DNA from: Gottfriedia acidiceleris
GTDB lineage: Bacteria; Bacillota; Bacilli; Bacillales; Bacillaceae_G
Assembly: GCF_004138285.1 (NCBI RefSeq)
Contig: NZ_SCFN01000013.1
Coordinates: forward strand, 1 to 64,000
Length of the DNA: 64,000 nt
Direction: 5' to 3'
In this document: positions 19,101 through 25,493 of the stretch, piece by piece
Position numbering within the stretch: the first letter of the stretch is position 1
Layout of the letters: each line of letters starts with the position of its first letter
Notes under the pieces: generated by a model
The model's input: only the letters and a program-made list of their open reading frames with translations
Told to the model about the DNA's origin: nothing
Database searches by the model: none
Made by a program: the position numbers and the translations under genes

Positions 19101-20483
19101 GTCACAATGAGCTATGAAGCAGGTCAAATCGTTGAAACGGCGAATCCAACCGACAAAACTGTTAACGTAACAGGTAATGCATTTGATAAAGACGTAGCTG
19201 AAATGAAGGCAGCAGGTATTGATGCTTCACAAGGTGATAATAAAATGTATTATTATAATCCAAACAACTCTAGTGAAATTAACTTGCCTGTAGACCAAAA
19301 TGGAAACTTTAATTCAACAATTCCTTTATCTACAGCTGGTCCAAACACATTGCCAATTACAGAGTATGATTTCTATGACCGAAATAAATCAACTGTAGAA
19401 AATTACGGAAGTGTGAGAGACGTTTACTTTGTGAAAAAAGGAACTGCTTATTCTACAGCAATTTCTGATAAACAACGAATCAACATGGGAGATTCAACAA
19501 CAGTAACGTTCTCAACAAAAAATATGGCAACGAAAGTCAAAAAAGCTGAATACTCATTCTTGTATCCTAAGCAGTACTTAGATATTGTGAGTGTTAACCC
19601 ACATGGAACATATAATGGAAATCTAGACGTTCAATATACAACTACATCATTTAACAGCTCTTACGATAAAATGACGATTACAGCAACAGCACTTGGAGAT
19701 CTTGCGACTACAGGCATTACTGGAGATACTTCTTTAGTAGACTTAACGTTTAAAGCAAAAGACAATTATTACAAAGGTCCAATGCAGTTTGAAGATCCGA
19801 ATGGTTCAACTAGATTCTTTAAAGCAGTCTATACAAATGTGGATAATAGTACCTTAACAACACAAGGTATTCAACCTTATTTCTATATTACTCCAACTTA
19901 TTCTCTAATGAGAGGGATTGCTTACCCTGAAGGATTAATTAACGGAATCGACACTACAGGCCAACCTACTATGAAAAAACTTGACTATAATAAAGCCGGT
20001 ACAAAAATTAGTGTGAAAGATTCGGATGGAAAAGAATACGGAGTATCGGATCCATTAGGATATAGTTCAGTTTCCGTAACTGCTTTTACTACTAGACTAC
20101 CAATCACAGATAAACAATTTACATTATCAATTGACGTACCAGGACATTTCACATTCAAGAAAGATTTTACGGTTGGTTTGAAGGAAGACGGTAAAGTTAC
20201 CGCTGGATCTAAACCAGTTGATTATCCTTATATCCCTGGTGGAGATGTCAATAAAGATAATGTCATTGACGTAAATGATGCGTTATACATCCAAACATAT
20301 TGGGGTACAGATAAGCGTGATGCAGACATTAACTATGATGGAGTTGTTGATGCAAAAGATATGCAATATGTAATTGATAACTACTTCATGCAAAATCCAT
20401 GGAATGATAATTCACCAAAACCAGTTAAGAAATTTAAGGGCAAAACATTGGATAATGTTTTAGAAGCTCTAGGGTTAGAGTAA
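16194..20483 (+). CDS. Large secreted S8 subtilase (Vpr-like) with cohesin-like and dockerin modules
   Basis: 1429-residue extracellular serine protease. Sec signal peptide with an AQS cleavage region near residue 36; an inhibitor_I9-type propeptide to about 180; S8 catalytic domain with D226 (ILDTGID), H282 (EHGTHVAG), oxyanion N375 (AAGNSGN) and S621 (LSGTSMATPN). A PA domain is inserted between N375 and S621. Fn3-like and beta-sandwich modules follow, then a cohesin-like module (about 1120-1250) and a type I dockerin with two calcium loops (about 1350-1400, GDVNKDNVIDVND and DINYDGVVDAKD). Strong GGGGGAGAG site. It probably responds to the upstream RRNPP-like regulator (inference). Confidence 0.9.
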   Translation: MKKRIRKNVTTVALTTGLVASVFNPVSVTQNVHAQSMSKVEQVLSALTPAQREAIKQLKISDKTGLQVSPDLDLTSDAPTSVIVEFKDKPAQTAVTVAETEGTTLSEEDAQAKVDASHESFDQDLKTIFSKELNEKKNPYKIKRSYKKAFNGVSMTLPANKVKSLLKSNAVQAVWSDLHVQLDDPSVKEQASGQQGPTHNMVTFPGVEKLHEEGYTGKGVKIGILDTGIDYNHPDLKGAFKGGYDFVDNDNDPMETTYADWKKSGQPETSGGEAYYTEHGTHVAGIIAGQGKNNADYAVTGVAPDADIYAYRVLGRYGSGQTSAILAGIDKAVSDGMDIISMSLGANYNDPLFPTAIAVNNAVLSGVTAVVAAGNSGNRMYTLGSPGNSPLAITVGASDTSVTIPQYSATAHPSTGDTPVDMKLAAQGYSDNVADLQGQTFKLVNVGFGKDTSYYKRDSNGNMIPRDVDGKIVVATRGSVSIADIVSTAIKHGAKAVILSNADNDTLQDVYLGNTFGYIPTFLINSKQGHAITGDLPLTNAKLDASIDFTFGNMSQTVTQGNKLADFSSRGPSRVLYDIKPEVTAPGVSVFSTVPAYMHKDDNGNPLTGYQDAYERLSGTSMATPNVSGVAALLKQAHPDMTPADIKATLMNTADPLNDKYSVYEVGAGLVNPYKAVHTQTEIQVKDKTKTLSSNAKDSGDTTLASKGIKTIKNITGALSFGEQAVNGKDLTDQRSITLFNKGSEDKTYDVKVQFQTLDGRFTNDSRADQDAAANGVTLDVKSSVKVKRYSSANMDATINVPKTAKLGTYEGYVVYTNQKNPDETYKIPFAIHTVDEGIDYVKGEPSAFTIPYEAASTSTKWSVGLEFKLKSHMRTFDFFLVDPKTNEEIGYLGTADGMGADENIEYYFQGILNQGQYYPLTGNPDNPITFDYKEVDPGLWKIRMVGTNDKGVTFTNDAPIFYGEKEPKVTMSYEAGQIVETANPTDKTVNVTGNAFDKDVAEMKAAGIDASQGDNKMYYYNPNNSSEINLPVDQNGNFNSTIPLSTAGPNTLPITEYDFYDRNKSTVENYGSVRDVYFVKKGTAYSTAISDKQRINMGDSTTVTFSTKNMATKVKKAEYSFLYPKQYLDIVSVNPHGTYNGNLDVQYTTTSFNSSYDKMTITATALGDLATTGITGDTSLVDLTFKAKDNYYKGPMQFEDPNGSTRFFKAVYTNVDNSTLTTQGIQPYFYITPTYSLMRGIAYPEGLINGIDTTGQPTMKKLDYNKAGTKISVKDSDGKEYGVSDPLGYSSVSVTAFTTRLPITDKQFTLSIDVPGHFTFKKDFTVGLKEDGKVTAGSKPVDYPYIPGGDVNKDNVIDVNDALYIQTYWGTDKRDADINYDGVVDAKDMQYVIDNYFMQNPWNDNSPKPVKKFKGKTLDNVLEALGLE

Positions 20484-20499
20484 TTTAAAAATTGACTAG

Positions 20500-20536
20500 A
20501 AAATCGGTAATCTCTAAGGAGGTTACCGATTTTTTA
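20500..20536. terminator. Bidirectional terminator after the subtilase gene
   Basis: Stem AAATCGGTAA / TTACCGATTT with a short loop and T-runs on both sides. It also serves the converging DUF421 gene. Confidence 0.88.
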
Positions 20537-20539
20537 TAT

Positions 20540-21253
20540 TCATTCCTCTATATCAACAGGCGAATTAATCCGATCTTTGTACAAATCAAAATACAGCTGA
20601 CCATTTGTTCCGCGAACACAATATGAAACTTCAGCTAATTTCAAACCTCGCCGCTCAATTTCAGTAACGATCCAATCCTTTGTTAGGTGGTTTTGAGTGA
20701 TGTTTTTATCTATAATTTGACCATCCATAATGATTTCAATAGGGAAATCTGATTGGGTAGAAATAGAAATACCTAAATCTTTTCTAGTAACAAAACGATG
20801 TAAAGGTTTCTTTAATATAGATAAATGCCCATCAGGTTCAAAAATAGCGAATTCTACTTCATCTATATCAAATATATCTCTCCTTCTTAGTGCTTGATTG
20901 AATGAATCCATTGTAACTTTTAATTTTTTTATGTTTTCTTCAAGTATTTTTCCATCTTGTATAACAACAGTAGGTTCTCCATTGAATATTGCTCTGGCTT
21001 TTTTATTTTTTAAAGAAACTAAAGTAGCGAGAAACAAAAACGTACTGAAGATTGTTAAAGCAGTTATATAGTTACTGAATCGTATGGAAGTATTAAAAGT
21101 CAAATTACCTGCGATAGACCCTAATGTAATTGATGTAATATAATCATGATAAGTCATTTTTGAAATGGTTTGTTTTCCAAGTAAGTGGGTAATACAAATA
21201 AGTAAAACAAACGCTGAAAGAGTTCGAATTATGACATCAAATGTTCCAATCAT
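20540..21253 (-). CDS. DUF421 (YetF/YrbG family) membrane protein
   Basis: 237 residues. Three N-terminal hydrophobic helices (about residues 5-80) carry the family motif LLGKQTISKMTYHDYITSI. A soluble C-terminal domain follows with the paired motifs VVIQDGKILEENIKK and IIMDGQIIDKNI, the DUF421 duplication. Spore-former paralogues (YetF, YrbG, YkjA) are inner-membrane proteins of spores or vegetative cells with no settled biochemical role. Start: ATG 21253 with AAAGGTGA five bases upstream; a GTG at 21262 lies inside that site. Confidence 0.88.
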   Translation of the reverse strand: MIGTFDVIIRTLSAFVLLICITHLLGKQTISKMTYHDYITSITLGSIAGNLTFNTSIRFSNYITALTIFSTFLFLATLVSLKNKKARAIFNGEPTVVIQDGKILEENIKKLKVTMDSFNQALRRRDIFDIDEVEFAIFEPDGHLSILKKPLHRFVTRKDLGISISTQSDFPIEIIMDGQIIDKNITQNHLTKDWIVTEIERRGLKLAEVSYCVRGTNGQLYFDLYKDRINSPVDIEE

Positions 21254-21410
21254 TACCTTCACCTTTAACTTTTTTTCTTACTATATTTTTACATAAAAGC
21301 TATAGAAAATACGTTAAAGTAAATTCTTTTGTAAAGTTATGAAGGAACAGAACGATTGGTCTCTCATATTTTGTTTTTATTAATGTTAAAAATTAAATTA
21401 ATAATGTAGA

Positions 21411-21452
21411 AAGTACCTTCTCCAACTACTAGTTTGAAGAAGGTATTTTTTT
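21411..21452 (+). terminator. Orphan terminator before the PrmC-like gene
   Basis: Stem AGTACCTTCT / AGAAGGTATT followed by seven T, 42 bases upstream of the next start codon and with no plus-strand gene before it. It could be a leader terminator of the methyltransferase gene. Confidence 0.6.
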
Positions 21453-21493
21453 ATTTTTAACGAACTCCCAGTAATAACCTTTATAAAGATTGG

Positions 21494-22309
21494 GTGGTAA
21501 TTATAGTAAAGCAAAATGAAATTTATCGTAGTGACCAACTTAAAAATTGTATAATCGAGCAACTTCGGAACGCTGGTTGCGTTTTTGCTGAAGAAGAGGC
21601 TCAGCTTCTTATTTCTGAAGCTGAAACTTTGGAAGAGCTTTTAACAATGGTAAAACTTCGAGCTACTGGTTCACCCTTAGAATACATCCTAGGCTTTGCG
21701 GAGTTCTATGGCAATAGGATTGCAGTAGTCCCAGGTGTCTTCGTTCCGCGCCGTCGTACAGAGTTTCTTGTCCAAAAGGCTGTTGACTTATCTGTACCTG
21801 GTGTCAAAGTGGTTGATCTTTGTTGTGGTTCGGGTGCAGTGGGTGTAGCGATTTCTAAGGCAGTGGGGTTGGTTTCGTTGTATGCGGTCGATATTGATCC
21901 TACTGCAGTCCAGTGTGCCAAGTGCAATGTTTCTAAACTAGGTGGTCTTGTATATGAAGGTGATCTTTATAATCCATTGCCACCTCAATTAATCGGGAAT
22001 GTTGATATTATAGTGGCGAACGCACCATATGTTCCAACTGAGGCAATGAAGTCTCTCCCTCACGAGGCACGTCATTATGAGCCAAAAGTGGCACTTGATG
22101 GTGGTAAGGATGGAAATGTTATTCATCGAAAAGTGGCAGAAAATGCGTCTTTCTGGTTAGCTTCAGGCGGGCATTTATTAATAGAGACGAGCAAAATTCA
22201 GGCTCCTCAAACAGTTGAAATTTTTAATCAATGTGGATTAATAGCTAGGTTAATACACAATAATGAATTGGACGCCACAGTCGTAATTGTTACAAAACCC
22301 CCAATATAG
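21494..22309 (+). CDS. PrmC/HemK-related putative protein N5-glutamine methyltransferase
   Basis: 271 residues. An N-terminal helical domain is followed by a Rossmann SAM-binding fold: PRRRTEFLV, then VVDLCCGSGAVGVAI (SAM loop), then the active-site loop VANAPYVPT. Canonical PrmC has NPPY; NAPY marks the separate PrmC-related family (TIGR03704 type), so this is probably not the release-factor enzyme itself. The target is unknown. GTG at 21494 is the only practical start, with a weak site upstream. Confidence 0.82.
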   Translation: MVIIVKQNEIYRSDQLKNCIIEQLRNAGCVFAEEEAQLLISEAETLEELLTMVKLRATGSPLEYILGFAEFYGNRIAVVPGVFVPRRRTEFLVQKAVDLSVPGVKVVDLCCGSGAVGVAISKAVGLVSLYAVDIDPTAVQCAKCNVSKLGGLVYEGDLYNPLPPQLIGNVDIIVANAPYVPTEAMKSLPHEARHYEPKVALDGGKDGNVIHRKVAENASFWLASGGHLLIETSKIQAPQTVEIFNQCGLIARLIHNNELDATVVIVTKPPI

Positions 22310-22320
22310 AATTAATTAAA

Positions 22321-22364
22321 AAACAACCAGTGTAGCCCCGTTATGAGTTACTCTGGTTGTTTTT
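22321..22364. terminator. Bidirectional terminator
   Basis: 10-bp stem AAACAACCAG / CTGGTTGTTT with T-runs on both strands, between the methyltransferase gene and the converging SASP gene. Confidence 0.88.
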
Positions 22365-22375
22365 AGTAGCAAAGT

Positions 22376-22510
22376 TTATTTTTTGTTCGACTTTTTTGCT
22401 AAATTCTGTAGTTCACTTTGAGGCTCAGTTGAAAATTCAACGTCTTTTCCGTATCCTTGTGGATTAACACTTGGAGCCTTTTGTCCTCTTCCAGATGATT
22501 TTTTACTCAT
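22376..22510 (-). CDS. Small acid-soluble spore protein, SspL-like
   Basis: 44-residue basic protein starting MSKKSSGRGQKAPSVNPQG, with an FSTEPQSEL segment and a lysine-rich end. The composition and the VNPQG and NLAKKS segments fit the minor SASP family SspL, made in the forespore under SigG. ATG at 22510 has GGAGGTGA six bases upstream. Monocistronic, with the bidirectional terminator downstream. The family assignment rests on my memory of these short sequences, so the subtype is less sure than the class. Confidence 0.75.
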   Translation of the reverse strand: MSKKSSGRGQKAPSVNPQGYGKDVEFSTEPQSELQNLAKKSNKK

Positions 22511-22577
22511 GTGCTCACCTCCAAGGATAGTGTTTCCGAAGACAGTAGATTTATGAGTAAAAGTAATCTAGTACATG

Positions 22578-23243
22578 CTATATAGAAAGATTTTTCTCTT
22601 TTTCAAAGTTAGGAGATGTACTATGTTGAGATAATACGCGGTCTAAAAATTTTTTTGTAAGTGGCATAAAGCAATTAAGTATTAACCCACCAAAACAAAC
22701 GGTTAGTATAGTTCCAATGCCGATTGGTCCATTTGACATTAATGCAGTTATTAAGAAAATGAGGTAAATAAGTGTTTTCGAAAAAAAGATATTTGTTCTG
22801 GTTAATTCTTGTAGGATTAATGTTAATCTGTCCACTGGAATCGGTGCAAAGTTTGTGTATAAATAAGTTGCAGTTCCGAACCCTGAAATAACTAATCCGA
22901 TAATATAAAAAGCTATTTTGCTGTACCAAAATTCAGGTGTTATTAAATTGTGTAATAAAAAAAGCCACATATCAATACCAATACCCGTAATAAAGGCAGT
23001 TACTAATCCTAAAAATTCTGGTCTTTGTCTTTTTAATAAAGAATTTAGACATAGTAGTAATAAAGCAATGATTATTTCCCAACTTCCGACAGTCAGCCCC
23101 ACATTTTGGGATAACCCCACTAGAAGCGCATCAAAAGGTGAAGTTCCAAGGTTAGATTGTATATTGATTGAAATACCCAAGGTTAATATTAAAATTCCTA
23201 ATACGTAAAAAACATATTTCATTTTAATTAATCGCTTTATCAT
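22578..23243 (-). CDS. YczE/YitT-type integral membrane protein
   Basis: 221 residues with five to six hydrophobic helices and the family motifs SNLGTSPFDALLVGL and GFGTATYLYTNFAPIPVD. YczE proteins are membrane proteins of unsettled role; one B. subtilis member affects lipopeptide synthesis. Its ATG overlaps the stop of the GNAT gene (ATGA), so the two form an operon and are translated in a coupled way, probably under the nearby MarR repeats. Confidence 0.85.
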   Translation of the reverse strand: MIKRLIKMKYVFYVLGILILTLGISINIQSNLGTSPFDALLVGLSQNVGLTVGSWEIIIALLLLCLNSLLKRQRPEFLGLVTAFITGIGIDMWLFLLHNLITPEFWYSKIAFYIIGLVISGFGTATYLYTNFAPIPVDRLTLILQELTRTNIFFSKTLIYLIFLITALMSNGPIGIGTILTVCFGGLILNCFMPLTKKFLDRVLSQHSTSPNFEKEKNLSI

Positions 23244-23677
23244 TTAGTTATTTCTTTTAGCATTAGAATATGAGAGATACCATCTTCTATAAAGATATCA
23301 GAGGAAGTACGATAACCAAGTCTTTTATAAAAACCTTCTGCATGTGTTTGGCCATGCAATTTTACTTGCGAAGCTCCTTGTTCTTCCGCGATTTCTTCTA
23401 AAGCTTTAATAATGGTTTTGCCAAGACCAAATTTTCGGAAAGACTCAAGGATACAAATTCTTTCTAATTTACCTACTCCATCAATAAACCTAATTCTTCC
23501 TGTTCCGACTGGTTGTTCATTGTAATGAACTAATATGTGTACGCAATCACCATTTAATTTATCGTATTGATCAAACTCATCTTCTAAAGGTACGCCTTGT
23601 TCTTTCACAAATATCTCTTTCCTTATTGCAAATGCTATTTTTAGTTCTTCTTCATTTATTACTTTTTTTGTATTCAT
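23240..23677 (-). CDS. GNAT family N-acetyltransferase (YjcF-like)
   Basis: 145 residues. GNAT fold with the acetyl-CoA loop RKFGLGKTII and the beta-strand motif VGTGRIRF; the segment FVKEQGVPLEDEFD near the N terminus is typical of the YjcF/ElaA type, and HAEGFYKRLGY is close to the C terminus. First gene of an operon with the YczE-like gene and divergent from a MarR gene. The substrate is unknown. Confidence 0.88.
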   Translation of the reverse strand: MNTKKVINEEELKIAFAIRKEIFVKEQGVPLEDEFDQYDKLNGDCVHILVHYNEQPVGTGRIRFIDGVGKLERICILESFRKFGLGKTIIKALEEIAEEQGASQVKLHGQTHAEGFYKRLGYRTSSDIFIEDGISHILMLKEITK

Positions 23678-23715
23678 TATTTTTATCAGTCCCTTTTAAT
23701 TAATATTTTTTGTTG

Positions 23716-23784
23716 TTTTATTGCAAATACAACAAAAATAAGTTAAATTCAATATATATCATTTTTATTGCATTTACAACAAAA
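23716..23784. promoter_or_regulatory. Twin 20-bp repeats, probable MarR operators
   Basis: TTTTATTGCAAATACAACAA at 23716-23735 and TTTTATTGCATTTACAACAA at 23763-23782 differ at two positions and lie 47 bases apart. The first also has an inverted TTGTTGT / ACAACAA pair (23710-23737). They lie in the 127-base gap between the GNAT-YczE operon and the divergent MarR gene, the usual place for autoregulatory MarR sites. Confidence 0.65.
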
Positions 23785-23804
23785 TTAATGCTAAGGAGTT
23801 TATT

Positions 23805-24257
23805 ATGAAGGAAATTCTTCGTGAAATTGGAATGATCGCAAGGGCGCTAGATTCGATCAGTAATATTGAATTTAAAGAGCATGATCTTACAAAAGGGCAG
23901 TATTTATATCTAGTGCGAATAGTTGAAAATCCAGGAATCATTCAAGAAAAATTGGCTGAGATGATAAAAGTAGATCGAACTACAGCAGCACGTGCTATAA
24001 AAAAACTTGAAATGAATGGATTTATTGAAAAGAAAGAGGATAAAGAGAATAAAAAAATAAAAAAACTCTTTGCAACAGAAAAAGGGGAAAATGTATATCC
24101 ATTTATAAAAAGAGAAAACGATTATTCTAATATCGTTGCACTAGAGGGATTGTCCGAAATAGAAGTTGAAACAATTTTTAATCTACTTCAAAAGGTAAGA
24201 AAAAACGTAGAAAAAGATTGGGAATTTGTAAAAAAGGGAAACAAGAGAAATTATTGA
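23805..24257 (+). CDS. MarR family transcriptional regulator
   Basis: 150 residues, winged helix-turn-helix core with the recognition helix region VDRTTAARAIKKLEMNGFI and a lysine-rich wing (KKEDKENKKIKKLF). MarR proteins usually repress their own gene and a divergent one until a ligand binds. The twin repeats at 23716-23784 are the likely sites. AAGGAG lies before ATG at 23805. paiA follows 26 bases downstream, so the two probably share one transcript. Confidence 0.9.
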   Translation: MKEILREIGMIARALDSISNIEFKEHDLTKGQYLYLVRIVENPGIIQEKLAEMIKVDRTTAARAIKKLEMNGFIEKKEDKENKKIKKLFATEKGENVYPFIKRENDYSNIVALEGLSEIEVETIFNLLQKVRKNVEKDWEFVKKGNKRNY

Positions 24258-24265
24258 TTAGATAA

Positions 24266-24802
<537 letters not shown>

Positions 24803-24833
24803 TATGTTTATTTGATATGATATTGTAAAAAGA

Positions 24834-24862
24834 TTGACAATGATACTGATAATCATTATCAT
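24834..24862 (+). promoter_or_regulatory. Fur-regulated promoter of a small RNA
   Basis: TTGACA at 24834-24839, a 17-base spacer and TATCAT at 24857-24862. The spacer is a Fur box: GATACTGATAATCATTATC at 24842-24860 matches the 19-bp consensus at all but one position. Fur would block the promoter when iron is sufficient. Confidence 0.88.
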
Positions 24863-24868
24863 TTAATT

Positions 24869-24998
24869 AAGATAACATTCAATACAAATAACCCCGGTAT
24901 TGATAAATGATGTCATAAAACCTTATGTATAATTCCCCACCCCTTTTTCATACGGTTATCCAAAAAAGCTTGATTAGTCTCCAAGCTTTTTTGGTATT
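24869..24998 (+). ncRNA. Candidate iron-responsive small RNA, FsrA-like
   Basis: A transcript of about 130 bases runs from the Fur-controlled promoter to a strong terminator, with no credible reading frame. It starts with a hairpin (CAATAC 24880-24885 / GTATTG 24897-24902) whose loop exposes CCCC. A C-rich single-stranded stretch follows, TTCCCCACCCCTTTTTC at 24933-24949, then the terminator. C-rich loops and Fur control are the hallmarks of B. subtilis FsrA, which pairs with the G-rich ribosome binding sites of iron-using genes. Homology is inferred from these features only. Confidence 0.6.
24960..24998 (+). terminator. Terminator of the small RNA
   Basis: Perfect 13-bp stem CCAAAAAAGCTTG / CAAGCTTTTTTGG with a nine-base loop. 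The U-run is inside the stem's 3' arm, followed by GGTATTTATTT. Confidence 0.8.
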
Positions 24999-25113
24999 TA
25001 TTTGGTGATTTTTAGAGGGAGAATGAAAAGTGTGGTCAATTTGGATAGTTAATATAAATTTGTAAAGAATAAAATTATCATAATTCAATAATAAAATGGG
25101 GTAAGTAAACCAC

Positions 25114-25416
25114 TTGAAAACTTTAATATTTTGTTCAATTATTATTTTTCCTTTTATTATGAATGGATTAGCTAGATTTAATCGAATATTTAACACAATC
25201 TTTAATTTGATCGCAATCATTTCTTATGTAGTTTTTGGGGGAATTTCAGCAATATCAATTTATGAGATTATAAAACATGATGTTGTTTTTATGACAAATA
25301 TTCATGCTGTATTTCTTAATATTTATTTTTTAATTTCTGGCTCATACTTAGGGATATATGGTCTATATCAATTGATTAATCTGATGATGAAACAGCTTAA
25401 TCAAACTAATAAGTAA
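25114..25416 (+). CDS. Small membrane protein of unknown function
   Basis: 100 residues with three hydrophobic segments (about residues 3-20, 27-52 and 64-92) and a polar C terminus (MMKQLNQTNK). I do not recognise the family. TTG at 25114 is the first start in the frame; the GGGGTAAG upstream is about 14 bases away, so the start is uncertain and ATG for Met16 is an alternative. It follows the small RNA but is separated from it by the terminator. Confidence 0.55.
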   Translation: MKTLIFCSIIIFPFIMNGLARFNRIFNTIFNLIAIISYVVFGGISAISIYEIIKHDVVFMTNIHAVFLNIYFLISGSYLGIYGLYQLINLMMKQLNQTNK

Positions 25417-25439
25417 TATACAAAGATTGTTCCAATAAA

Positions 25440-25488
25440 AAACACCACAACGCATCATTTCCGTATATAATGCATTGTGGTGTTTTTA
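25440..25488. terminator. Bidirectional terminator
   Basis: Stem AACACCACAACGCAT / ATGCATTGTGGTGTT with T-runs, shared by the small membrane gene and the converging MMPL gene. Confidence 0.88.
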
Positions 25489-25493
25489 TTATG

